Source of the DNA: Nitrospira sp. | GTDB lineage: Bacteria; Nitrospirota; Nitrospiria; Nitrospirales; Nitrospiraceae | Assembly: GCA_020216985.1 (NCBI GenBank) | Contig: JAIWOH010000176.1 | Span: forward strand, 1 to 10,000 | DNA: 10,000 nucleotides | Direction of reading: 5' to 3' | Shown here: positions 1 through 7,053 of the stretch, one piece after another | Position numbering within the stretch: the stretch's first letter is position 1 | Layout of the letters: every line of letters begins with the position of its first letter | The notes under the pieces: model-generated | The model's input: only the letters and a program-made list of their open reading frames with translations | The model's database searches: none | Told to the model about the DNA's origin: nothing | Translations under genes and position numbers: made by a program

Positions 1-221
1 AAATGGTGACGCACATGATCGCGGTCGGCGAATCGACGGGGGCCCTGGATAATATGCTAGGGAAAATCGCCGATTTTTACGAAGACGAAGTGGACGAAGC
101 CGTGGCCAACCTGACGGCGCTGTTGGAGCCGATGATGATGGTGTTTCTGGGAGTCACGGTGGGGTTCATCGTGGTCGCCATGTATCTGCCCATCTTTACG
201 ATGGCATCCGCCATCGGATAG
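1..221 (+). CDS. pilC: Type IV pilus inner-membrane platform protein PilC, C-terminal end (partial)
   Basis: Only the last 72 or so residues are visible; the gene starts before the window, and the ATG at 3 is internal. The fragment reads MIAVGESTGALDNMLGKIA, then FYEDEVDEAV, then LTALLEPMMMVFLGVTVGFI. This is the typical end of the second T2SSF domain of PilC/GspF proteins: the GE(S/T)G motif, a helix leading to the conserved LEP motif, and a final membrane segment (about residues 47-67 of the fragment). By family knowledge PilC sits in the inner membrane and couples the PilB/PilT motor ATPases to pilus assembly and retraction. The pilS and pilR genes just downstream fit a pilus locus. GspF of a type II secretion system has the same fold, and the context is what favours PilC. 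Confidence 0.9.
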   Translation, partial: MVTHMIAVGESTGALDNMLGKIADFYEDEVDEAVANLTALLEPMMMVFLGVTVGFIVVAMYLPIFTMASAIG

Positions 222-454
222 GGAAGTGAGCCGGAAAAATGGGCCGGGCGCGAGGGCGGACTGCTCGACTCGATGCTTTACGAAGGAGAAGGAAGTTGTC
301 CGTTCTTGACAAGATTCGTGACAGTTTCGGCCGACGGGTCTTCAGTCCGATACCCTCTCCGCTTCTCAAGAATTTCCTGCGCATGTAGCTTTAATGAAGA
401 ATACGGGTTGCCCGACGAGGAAGGCCGGGCAGGCTCTCGCGGGCCGGTCGCGCC
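222..454. other. Intergenic gap between pilC and pilS
   Basis: This 233-nt stretch has no open frame that looks like protein. A TTGACA hexamer lies at 306-311, but no reasonable -10 element stands 16-18 nt downstream. A TTTAAT at 390-395 has no matching -35. I see no hairpin followed by a T-run after the pilC stop and no clear sigma-54 GG-N10-GC element. It may hold a pilS promoter that I cannot point to. Confidence 0.4.
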
Positions 455-2161
455 ATGAGAGACATCAGGGCGAGAATTTACTGGCTGATGGGGCTGCGCC
501 TGGTGTTGGTGACCCTCCTCTTGGGACTCTCTCTGACCTTTCATGTCACGAGGGGAGAGCAGGCTCAGACCTTTTACGCGCTGATCGTCTTTACCTACGC
601 GGCGACCATCGTCTACGTAGTCGCGATGCGAAAACTCTCGGGCCTCGAAGCGATGGCCCGGTTGGCGTGGGTCCAAATCGCCGTCGATCTGCTGCTGGAA
701 ACGATCTTGATCGCGAGAACGGGAGGAGTCGAAAGCCCCTTTGCGGTGCTGTATGTCATCAGCGTAGCGGTGGCCAGCCTCGTTCCGCGGCGGCACGCCG
801 GGCTGTTCACCGCAAGTCTCTGCAGCATCCTCTTCGGCATGTTGACGAACGTTCAACTCTATGGATTTGCCGAATCCTGGGGCTGGTTGCCGCAGGCTCG
901 TCTAAGCGCGGCCGAGTCTCTCCAGACCTTCGGTGTTCATGGGCTCGCGTTTCTGGTCGTCGGGTTTCTGAGCGGAGCGTTGGCGGACCAACTGCAGCAA
1001 GCCGATCGGTCGCTGCGCGAGAAAGAGCGGGGACTGAGCCGGTTGCGGGCGTTCCACGAGTCCATCGTCCAAAGCATCAGCAGCGGTGTGTTCACGACCG
1101 ATGAACGCGGTCGCATTACGTCGTTCAATCCCGCGGCCCAAGAAGCGACCGGCTACACGTTCGATCAAGTGTATGGGAAACCCTGGACCGACGTGTTCAA
1201 TTGGCGTCCTTCTCAACGGCAGGATCATGGGCAGGATCATGATTCCCCCATGCTCGATGTCCATCAACGATTGGAAGTGGAATGTAAACGGGCGGACGGC
1301 AACCGGCTGGTCCTGGGGATGACGCTCGCGCCGCTCCAGGAACAAGGGGAACAAACGGGTTTGGTCGGCGTCTTCAAGGACCTGACGCAAATTCGCGACT
1401 TGGAAGATGAAATGAAGCGGAAAGAGTGGCTGGCGACCCTCGGCGAGATGTCGGCGGGTATGGCGCATGAGATCAGAAACCCCCTCGGCGCACTTGCCGG
1501 TGCCATGCAAATGTTGCGAAACGACGCTCCCGCTGATGAAACCAGCCGGCGGTTGATGGACATCGCCATTCGCGAGGCCACCAGGCTGGATGCCATCATC
1601 ACGGAATTTCTCCAATACGCGAGACCGCCGGCGCTGAATTTGAAAGAGGCGGATATGAACAAAGTCCTTGCCGAGACGGTCGATCTGGTCCAACATGAGG
1701 CGCGTGGGAGAACGAACGTCAGCATCGAGACCTTCTTCAGCGGCGAAGCCCTGACGGTGCAAATCGATCAAGATCAAATGAAACAGGTGTTCTGGAACCT
1801 CGCCGTCAACGCGTTTGACGCCATGCCGCACGGCGGACGACTCGTGATCGCCACCGGGCGCCGGAAGGTGGACGTCGGCGGTCGAAGGGCGGACGTCGTG
1901 GAAATCTCGTTTCAAGACTCCGGAGGAGGGATTCCCAAAAAGAACCTGGACAAGATCTTTTTGCCGTTCTTTACGACCAAAAGCCATGGGTCGGGATTGG
2001 GACTGGCAGCCGTGCATCGCATCGTCGATTTGCACGGGGGATGGATCAAGGTAGAAAGCCGAGAAAACGAGGGAACCCGTTTTGTCGTCTGTTTGCCGCA
2101 TCCGGCCGGCGCCGGGGTGCGATTATGGCACGAGGGGCGAGAGCCGTGGAAAAGATCCTAG
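455..2161 (+). CDS. pilS: PilS-type membrane sensor histidine kinase
   Basis: This is a 568-residue sensor kinase of the PilS/NtrB type. Six hydrophobic segments fill the N-terminus (about 12-30, 41-58, 68-88, 94-110, 114-131 and 160-178). A short coiled linker follows, then a PAS domain (about 198-315, with ITSFNPAAQEATGY). The HisKA domain has the H-box GMAHEIRNPLGAL with phospho-acceptor His338. The ATPase domain has an N-box NLAVNAFDAM (448-457), G1 DSGGGI (488-493), F-box LPFFTTK and G2 GSGLGL (512-517). By family knowledge it autophosphorylates and passes phosphate to PilR to control pilin transcription. The six-helix N-terminus, the pilC neighbour and the overlapping pilR support the PilS call. 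The ATG at 455 has no good Shine-Dalgarno sequence, and an ATG at 488 (residue 12) is a possible alternative. The PAS domain carries a small in-frame 12-nt duplication at 1218-1240. Confidence 0.92.
   Translation: MRDIRARIYWLMGLRLVLVTLLLGLSLTFHVTRGEQAQTFYALIVFTYAATIVYVVAMRKLSGLEAMARLAWVQIAVDLLLETILIARTGGVESPFAVLYVISVAVASLVPRRHAGLFTASLCSILFGMLTNVQLYGFAESWGWLPQARLSAAESLQTFGVHGLAFLVVGFLSGALADQLQQADRSLREKERGLSRLRAFHESIVQSISSGVFTTDERGRITSFNPAAQEATGYTFDQVYGKPWTDVFNWRPSQRQDHGQDHDSPMLDVHQRLEVECKRADGNRLVLGMTLAPLQEQGEQTGLVGVFKDLTQIRDLEDEMKRKEWLATLGEMSAGMAHEIRNPLGALAGAMQMLRNDAPADETSRRLMDIAIREATRLDAIITEFLQYARPPALNLKEADMNKVLAETVDLVQHEARGRTNVSIETFFSGEALTVQIDQDQMKQVFWNLAVNAFDAMPHGGRLVIATGRRKVDVGGRRADVVEISFQDSGGGIPKKNLDKIFLPFFTTKSHGSGLGLAAVHRIVDLHGGWIKVESRENEGTRFVVCLPHPAGAGVRLWHEGREPWKRS
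2132..2137 (+). promoter_or_regulatory. Ribosome-binding site favouring the GTG start of pilR
   Basis: GAGGGG lies 8 nt before the GTG at 2146, inside the end of pilS. It is a better-placed signal than the plain G-run before the in-frame ATG at 2125. It suggests translational coupling of pilR to pilS. Confidence 0.5.
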
Positions 2162-3531
2162 TCGTCGACGATGAAGAAAGCTTGCGGGACGTGTTGAGCA
2201 TCATGCTCAAACGGACCGGCTACACCGTCATCAGCGTGGCCGACGGCGAACAGGCCTTGGAAATCTTGAACAAGGAAATTTTCGATCTGGTGATTACCGA
2301 TCTGCGGATGCCAAAAATCGACGGCATGGAGGTCTTGAAAGCCGCCAAGTCGGCCGCCCCAGAGACGGTCGTGTTGGTGATTACGGCGTTCGCGTCTGCC
2401 GAATCGGCGGTCGAGGCCATGAAGCAGGGTGCGTACGATTATCTGACCAAACCGTTCCAGATCGACGAGGTGCAACTGATCGTCCGCAACGCGTTGGAGA
2501 AGCGGCGGTTGACGACCGAGAACATGTTGCTCAAGCGCGAAATCGCGGGCCGGTTTTCCTTTTCCCAACTGGTGGGGCAAAGCGAGGCGATGCAGAAAGT
2601 CTTCGACGTCGTTCGCAAGGTGGCCGATTCAAGGAGCAACGTCTTGATCTGCGGCGAGAGCGGAACCGGGAAAGAATTGGTCGCACGGGCGATTCACTAT
2701 AACAGCGCCAGGAGCGCCATGCCGTTCGTGGCCGTCAACTGCAGCGCCGTGCCGGAGACGTTGTTGGAGAGCGAATTGTTCGGTCACATGAAGGGTTCAT
2801 TCACCGGCGCCGTCTCCAACAAAGCCGGCCTCTTCGAAGTGGCCAACGGCGGGACGATTTTCCTCGACGAGATCGGTGATACGCCTCCGTCGATTCAAGT
2901 GAAGCTGCTGCGGGTCATTCAGGAGCGCGAGTTCAGGCGAGTGGGGGGGCATCAGGACGTCAAAGTCGACGTCCGGATCGTCGCCGCGACGAACAAGGAT
3001 CTTGAAAAGGCGGTCGCCGACGGTTCGTTTCGGCAGGATCTCTATTATCGGTTAGATGTCATCCCGATTCGGCTCCCGCCGTTGCGGATGCGGACCGGCG
3101 ACATTCCCTTGTTGGTTGACCATTTTCTTGAGCGGTTCTCCAAGGAAAGCGGAAAGCCGGTTCCAACGTTGAGCCCGGACGCCATGCGCGTGCTGTTGGA
3201 ACACGAATGGAGGGGCAACGTCCGCGAGCTGGAGAATCTGATCGAGCGGGTGGTCGCCTTTTCGAAGGGGGAGACGGTGACCGACGCGGAGGTGCGGGGG
3301 TGGCTCCATCGGCCCGTCGCACCGGAACCGCAACAGCTTGTCCCTCTTGAATTGACGGATGAGGGGGTGGATCTCGAAGGGCTCGTCAACCGCATCGAAA
3401 GAGATTTGCTGTTGAAAGCGCTCGAGCGATCGAAATGGGTCAAGAAAAAGGCGGCCCGGCTCCTTCGCCTCAACACCAGATCATTCCGCTATCGACTGGA
3501 GAAGTATGCTATAAAAGGAGGCCGTGACTAA
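2146..3531 (+). CDS. pilR: PilR-type sigma-54-dependent response regulator
   Basis: With the GTG at 2146 the protein is 461 residues and begins MEKILVVDDEES, the usual start of an NtrC-family regulator. An ATG at 2125 would add seven residues. Domains in order are: receiver (about 3-115; acidic pocket D8/D9, phospho-acceptor D52 in TDLRMP, K102 in TKPF); AAA+ sigma-54 interaction domain (about 141-370; Walker A GESGTGKE 170-177, sigma-54 contact loop GSFTGA 217-222, Walker B GTIFLDE 236-242, FRQDLYYRL 295-303); and a Fis-type helix-turn-helix (about 424-457). By family knowledge it binds enhancer sites and drives sigma-54 transcription of pilin genes when phosphorylated by PilS. The loop has Ser where GAFTGA has its first Ala; the critical FT residues are kept. 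The gene overlaps pilS by 16 nt and ispE by 8 nt. It could regulate other genes too, as no pilin gene is in view. Confidence 0.92.
   Translation: MEKILVVDDEESLRDVLSIMLKRTGYTVISVADGEQALEILNKEIFDLVITDLRMPKIDGMEVLKAAKSAAPETVVLVITAFASAESAVEAMKQGAYDYLTKPFQIDEVQLIVRNALEKRRLTTENMLLKREIAGRFSFSQLVGQSEAMQKVFDVVRKVADSRSNVLICGESGTGKELVARAIHYNSARSAMPFVAVNCSAVPETLLESELFGHMKGSFTGAVSNKAGLFEVANGGTIFLDEIGDTPPSIQVKLLRVIQEREFRRVGGHQDVKVDVRIVAATNKDLEKAVADGSFRQDLYYRLDVIPIRLPPLRMRTGDIPLLVDHFLERFSKESGKPVPTLSPDAMRVLLEHEWRGNVRELENLIERVVAFSKGETVTDAEVRGWLHRPVAPEPQQLVPLELTDEGVDLEGLVNRIERDLLLKALERSKWVKKKAARLLRLNTRSFRYRLEKYAIKGGRD
3515..3521 (+). promoter_or_regulatory. Strong Shine-Dalgarno sequence unusually close to the ispE start
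   Basis: AAGGAGG is a near-perfect anti-16S match, but it ends only 2 nt before the GTG at 3524. Normal spacing is 5-9 nt. No other start lies nearby: the next in-frame candidate is a GTG at 3569, which has no such signal. Confidence 0.55.
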
Positions 3532-4450
3532 GCCTCTCCCCGCATCAAACCAGGCTCCTTCTCACGCGGTGACTGTTTCGGCTCCGGCCAAAGTGAACCT
3601 GGTCCTTCGCATACTCGATCGCCGCGTCGATGGATTTCACAACCTCTGGTCGGTGATGCAGACCGTCGGGTTGGAGGACGAGGTTTCTCTCCGGCTCGAT
3701 GAACATCACGATGAGATCCGATTGCGCTGCGACGATCCTTCCTTGGCCGCCGATCGAACCAATCTCGTCTACCGGGCCGCTGAAGCGGTGTTGCTCCGCT
3801 GCCGCCGGAGAGTCGGAGTCGAGATCGTGCTGACCAAGCGAATTCCGATGGGAGCGGGGTTGGGCGGGGGCAGCAGCGACGCGGCCGCTACGATCGTCGG
3901 CTTGAATCGATTGCTGGATTTGCAATGGTCGGCGGCCGACATGGCCCAGGTCGGCCAAACGTTGGGAAGCGATGTGCCGTTCTTTTTTTTCGCTCCCACC
4001 GCCGTCGTGACGGGGAGAGGGGAAGAGATTCGCTCCGTTCAGCTCGCGGGAGAGCGAGGAGTCGTGCTCGTCTATCCCGGTTTCTCGATTGAAACCAAGT
4101 GGGCTTATCAAACACTGGCTTCCCGCCGCACCCACGTCCGGCCGCTCTCCGACGCCCATGCGTCACTCGGGCGGGAACGGCGACTTTCATGGGAACAGGT
4201 CCTTGAGAAAACCGAGAACGACTTTGAGGTGCCGGTATTTGAAGCCTATCCTGCTCTGCAAGCCATCAAGCACACGCTTCTGGAACTGGGCGCCGAAGCC
4301 GCGCTGCTGTCCGGCAGCGGCGCCACGGTCTTCGGCGTGTTTCCTGATGAGCGCAAGGCCAGGCAAGCCGCGAGCGACTATCCGGTCGACGCCCGGGACA
4401 AGGTCTTTGCCGTCACTACGGGGCGTGGTCCGGTACGCTGCCTTCTGTAA
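3524..4450 (+). CDS. ispE: 4-diphosphocytidyl-2-C-methyl-D-erythritol kinase
   Basis: IspE phosphorylates the 2-hydroxyl of CDP-methylerythritol with ATP, a middle step of the cytosolic MEP pathway to IPP and DMAPP. The 308-residue protein has the GHMP-kinase plan. The N-terminal motif SAPAKVNLVLRI carries the expected catalytic Lys (K23), followed by DGFHNL. The glycine-rich ATP loop is PMGAGLGGGSSDAA (109-122). LGSDVPFF carries the expected catalytic Asp (D150). The C-terminal motif is LSGSGATVFGVF (262-273). It is slightly longer than typical homologues of about 285 residues, mainly through a 15-residue N-terminal leader. That leader would vanish with the GTG at 3569, so the start is uncertain. 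The chosen GTG at 3524 overlaps the pilR stop by 8 nt, which suggests translational coupling. Linkage of ispE to prs, rplY and pth is common in bacteria. Confidence 0.95.
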   Translation: MTKPLPASNQAPSHAVTVSAPAKVNLVLRILDRRVDGFHNLWSVMQTVGLEDEVSLRLDEHHDEIRLRCDDPSLAADRTNLVYRAAEAVLLRCRRRVGVEIVLTKRIPMGAGLGGGSSDAAATIVGLNRLLDLQWSAADMAQVGQTLGSDVPFFFFAPTAVVTGRGEEIRSVQLAGERGVVLVYPGFSIETKWAYQTLASRRTHVRPLSDAHASLGRERRLSWEQVLEKTENDFEVPVFEAYPALQAIKHTLLELGAEAALLSGSGATVFGVFPDERKARQAASDYPVDARDKVFAVTTGRGPVRCLL

Positions 4451-4453
4451 ACG

Positions 4454-4490
4454 TCCGGCGCGGAGTCAGTTGACAGCCGCCGGAGATTTT
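4454..4490 (+). terminator. Possible intrinsic terminator after ispE
   Basis: A perfect 7-bp inverted repeat, TCCGGCG (4454-4460) and CGCCGGA (4478-4484), starts 4 nt after the ispE stop. A short T-run follows at 4487-4490. The 17-nt loop holds a second small inverted repeat (GTCA-GT-TGAC, 4465-4474). The T-run is only four bases and the loop is long, so it would be a weak terminator at best. The structure overlaps the -35 element of the candidate prs promoter. Confidence 0.35.
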
Positions 4491-4499
4491 CGATAGAGT
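4470..4499 (+). promoter_or_regulatory. Candidate sigma-70 promoter for prs-rplY-pth-ychF
   Basis: A perfect -35 TTGACA (4470-4475) is followed after 18 nt by TAGAGT (4494-4499), which matches four of six positions of TATAAT including the T, A and final T. It would give a 5' leader of about 135 nt before prs. It stands in the largest gap between the two gene groups, where a promoter is expected. Confidence 0.5.
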
Positions 4500-4642
4500 C
4501 GGCAGGCGTTTTCTTTTTCCTGCGCGCCGGGCGAAATGTAGAAAGACCGCGGAAATCCCGGCGCTCGCCGTGTAACGACGAAAAAGAGTCACGAAGCCCG
4601 GCTCCGAAAAAGATCTCCGGTCGGACGGTTCCGGAACACCCC

Positions 4643-5584
4643 ATGAACAGAGAGTTGAAAATTTTCTCCGGCAACGCCAACCTCGCGCTCGCCCAGGAAA
4701 TTTGCGCGTATCTGGGGCAGAAGCTCGGAGAGGCGACGGTCTCCTCGTTCAGCGACGGAGAGATTCGGGTCAAAATCGAGGAAAACGTACGCGGCGCGGA
4801 CGTGTTCGTCGTGCAGTCCTGTTGTCATCCGGTCAACGATTCGTTGATGGAGCTGTTGATCATCATCGACGCGCTCAAACGGTCGTCGGCGAATCGCATC
4901 ACCGCCGTCATCCCCTATTTCGGTTACGCCCGCCAGGATCGTAAAGACCAGCCGCGTGTGCCGATCACCGCCAAGCTGGTTGCCGACCTGATCACAACGG
5001 CGGGGGCCGATCGGGTGCTGACGATGGACCTGCATGCGGGGCAAATCCAGGGATTCTTTAACGTGCCGGTAGACCATCTCTACGCCATGCCGGTGTTGTT
5101 GGAGTACATCCAGAAGCGAAAGATCGACGATTTGGTGCTGGTCTCTCCCGACGCCGGCGGAGTGGAGCGGGCGAGGGCTTTTGCCAAACGGGTGCAGGCG
5201 ACGCTCGCGATCATCGACAAGCGCAGAGAGGGGCCGAATCAAGCCCAGGTGATGAACATCATCGGCGACGTGAAGGGCAAAAGCGTCCTTTTGCTCGACG
5301 ACATGATCGACACGGCCGGTACGATCGTGCAGGGCGCGCAGGCCTGCGCCGATCAAGGCGCGAGAGAGGTCTGGACGGCTTGCACGCACGCCGTGTTGTC
5401 CGGGCCCGCCTTGGAACGATTGCGGGATTCTTGTATCACTCAGGTTGTGACGACCAACACCATTCCGTTGCAGGGCAAGGAACGGGTGTGCCCCAAGCTT
5501 CATCAATTGTCGGTCGCGCCTCTCCTGGGAGAAGCCATCCGACGCATCCATGAGGACGAATCGGTCAGTTCACTCTTTGCGTAG
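4643..5584 (+). CDS. prs: Ribose-phosphate pyrophosphokinase (PRPP synthetase)
   Basis: This enzyme makes 5-phosphoribosyl-1-pyrophosphate from ribose 5-phosphate and ATP, for purine, pyrimidine, histidine, tryptophan and NAD synthesis. The 313-residue length is exactly that of class I bacterial enzymes. Visible motifs are [12 protein letters not shown] (6-17), SSFSDGE (34-40), the ATP-contacting loop [10 protein letters not shown] with RVPITAK (92-111), the metal-binding [12 protein letters not shown] (128-139), the [10 protein letters not shown] motif (168-177), KRR (193-195) and the PRPP-binding loop DDMIDTAGT (219-227). All look intact. The Shine-Dalgarno sequence before the ATG is weak (CCGGAA about 10 nt upstream). 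It heads the block continued by rplY after 46 nt and probably uses the promoter at 4470-4499. Confidence 0.97.
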   Translation: MNRELKIFSGNANLALAQEICAYLGQKLGEATVSSFSDGEIRVKIEENVRGADVFVVQSCCHPVNDSLMELLIIIDALKRSSANRITAVIPYFGYARQDRKDQPRVPITAKLVADLITTAGADRVLTMDLHAGQIQGFFNVPVDHLYAMPVLLEYIQKRKIDDLVLVSPDAGGVERARAFAKRVQATLAIIDKRREGPNQAQVMNIIGDVKGKSVLLLDDMIDTAGTIVQGAQACADQGAREVWTACTHAVLSGPALERLRDSCITQVVTTNTIPLQGKERVCPKLHQLSVAPLLGEAIRRIHEDESVSSLFA

Positions 5585-5630
5585 GCCCTGTGAGCGGGGT
5601 TTTCGGCCGGGAAGGGAGTAAAGGAGCATC

Positions 5631-6401
5631 ATGAAGTTCGAGCTGGCAGCGACGGTGAGAGAGCGGGCGGGAAAAGGCGTGGCGAGGGCCATGCGCCGAG
5701 CGGGCAAAATTCCGGCGGTGTTATACGGGCAGGGCGAGTGCATGTTGTTGTCCGTGAGTCCGACCTCGTTGATGAAAATTTTGAAGTCTCATGCCGGAAG
5801 TTCGGCGTTGATCACGTTGACCATCGAAGGGGCGAAGTCCAATCCCAATCGGACGGCGCTGCTCCGCGACTATCAGCTTGACCCGGTGAGCGGAGCCGTG
5901 CTGCACGCCGACCTCTTTGAGGTGTCGATGAGCAAGCCGATTCGGGTCAAGGTCCCGATTCAAGTCGTCGGTGGCACTCCCGTCGGCGTCAAGGAAGGGG
6001 GCGTGTTGCATCATAATCTGCGTGAGTTGCACATCGAATGTCTGCCGTCGGCCTTGCCGGATCACATCGAGATCGACGCATCGGCCTTGACCATCGGAAG
6101 CGGCGTTCACGTCAAAGAGCTCACGGTGGGCGAGGGCATTCGACTGTTGGACGATGCCGAGCAAATGGTGGTGAGCGTAGCAGCGCCCCTCTCCGATGCC
6201 AAGCTTGAAGCGCTGCTGACCAGCGGCGCCGCGGCGGGAGCGGAGCCCGAGGTCATCGCGAAGGGCAAAGAGGCGGCCGGTGAAGGCGCCGGGGCCGAGG
6301 CGGCCAAGGCCGGAGCGGCGACTGGAGAAGGAAAGACCGCTGAAAAGAAGGAAGCGGCCGCGCCCAAGGCGGAAAAGAAAGAGGCTGAAAAGAAGAAGTA
6401 A
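5631..6401 (+). CDS. rplY: Ribosomal protein bL25, long Ctc/TL5 form
   Basis: bL25 binds 5S rRNA in the central protuberance of the large ribosomal subunit. The 256-residue protein is the long form. The N-terminal L25 domain (about 3-97) contains RERAGKGVARAMRRAGKIPAVLYG in pieces and ends in LLRDYQLDPVSGAVLHADLFEV, the family signature. A TL5/Ctc beta domain follows (about 100-187; SKPIRVKVPIQVVG, GVKEGGVLHHNLREL). The last 55 or so residues (about 200-256) are low-complexity, almost only Ala, Lys, Glu and Gly, ending in KKEAEKKK, and are probably disordered. AAGGAG at 5621-5626 sits 4 nt before the ATG. Only 2 nt separate its stop from pth. The prs-rplY-pth order is widely conserved, and in some bacteria Ctc is a general stress protein. 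Confidence 0.96.
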   Translation: MKFELAATVRERAGKGVARAMRRAGKIPAVLYGQGECMLLSVSPTSLMKILKSHAGSSALITLTIEGAKSNPNRTALLRDYQLDPVSGAVLHADLFEVSMSKPIRVKVPIQVVGGTPVGVKEGGVLHHNLRELHIECLPSALPDHIEIDASALTIGSGVHVKELTVGEGIRLLDDAEQMVVSVAAPLSDAKLEALLTSGAAAGAEPEVIAKGKEAAGEGAGAEAAKAGAATGEGKTAEKKEAAAPKAEKKEAEKKK

Positions 6402-6403
6402 CG

Positions 6404-6988
6404 TTGCGCCTCCTCGTCGGATTGGGCAATCCCGGACCAGCCTACGCCCGGACCCGTCACAACGTCGGCATGTGGGTGATCGAGCGAGCCGCCGTTCGAT
6501 GGGCGATCTCTCTCCAACCACGTCGGACCGCGCGAATCGGAACCGGACGGCTCGGATCGGAGCCGGTCACGTTGGCCGGTTTGCTCGATTGGATGAACGT
6601 CACAGGACCTCCCCTCAAAGGCCTCCTGCGAGAACTCAATTTGACGCCCGACGATCTCATTGTCATTCACGATGATCTCGACCTGGAGCCCGGGCGACTC
6701 CGTGTCAAATCCGGGGGAGGGCACGGAGGCCACAACGGTGTACGATCCGTGATCGAGGCGCTTGGCACGTCCGGGTTCGTGCGGGTCAAAATCGGAATCG
6801 GCCGTCCGGCGCCCGGCCAAACCCCCGCCGACTATGTGTTGGAGCCGGTTACCGCGGACGAGATGCGCGTGTTCGAGCCCTGTCTTGAGCGGGCGGTGGA
6901 TGCCTTGGAGTGGGTGCTCCATAGAGGTGCGGCAGCAGCGATGAACCGGTTCAACGTGCGGGAAGGAAAGGAGGGCGGCGGGTCGTGA
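6404..6988 (+). CDS. pth: Peptidyl-tRNA hydrolase
   Basis: Pth cleaves peptidyl-tRNAs that drop off the ribosome and so recycles tRNA. The 194-residue protein opens directly with the family signature MRLLVGLGNPGPAYARTRHNVG. Residues matching the E. coli active site are all present: N9, the catalytic H19, N65 (in WMNVTG), D90 (in VIHDDLDL) and N111 (in GGHGGHNGVRS). The start is a TTG two nt after the rplY stop. No ATG or GTG could replace it without cutting the LVGLGNPG strand, since the first internal Met is residue 23. No strong Shine-Dalgarno is present beyond the A/G-rich end of rplY, so expression probably depends on coupling to rplY. Confidence 0.96.
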   Translation: MRLLVGLGNPGPAYARTRHNVGMWVIERAAVRWAISLQPRRTARIGTGRLGSEPVTLAGLLDWMNVTGPPLKGLLRELNLTPDDLIVIHDDLDLEPGRLRVKSGGGHGGHNGVRSVIEALGTSGFVRVKIGIGRPAPGQTPADYVLEPVTADEMRVFEPCLERAVDALEWVLHRGAAAAMNRFNVREGKEGGGS

Positions 6989-7053
6989 AAGATTCCTTCC
7001 GTTGAGCGTTCAAGTTTGACGAAGGAAACTTCCGAAACGTCGAATCTCACATT

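Noticed and set aside
306..334. TTGACA at 306-311 as a pilS promoter
   Set aside because: No acceptable -10 element occurs 16-18 nt downstream.
902..2101. 399-codon open frame on the - strand opposite pilS
   Set aside because: It lies fully inside a clear histidine kinase gene, has no recognisable motifs, and is explained by high G+C codon bias.
4589..5551. 320-codon - strand frame opposite prs
   Set aside because: The + strand gene is an unambiguous PRPP synthetase; the opposite frame has no family features.
5585..5630. Terminator between prs and rplY (CCC/GGG followed by TTTT)
   Set aside because: The stem is only three base pairs, too weak, and the genes belong to one operon.
5721..6521. 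266-codon - strand frame opposite rplY and the start of pth
   Set aside because: Its Leu/Phe/Arg-rich content mirrors the Lys/Glu codons of the rplY tail; it has no domain and covers two well-identified genes.
7016..7044. TTGACG before ychF as a separate promoter
   Set aside because: The sequence at the -10 position does not resemble TATAAT, and ychF fits as part of the upstream operon.
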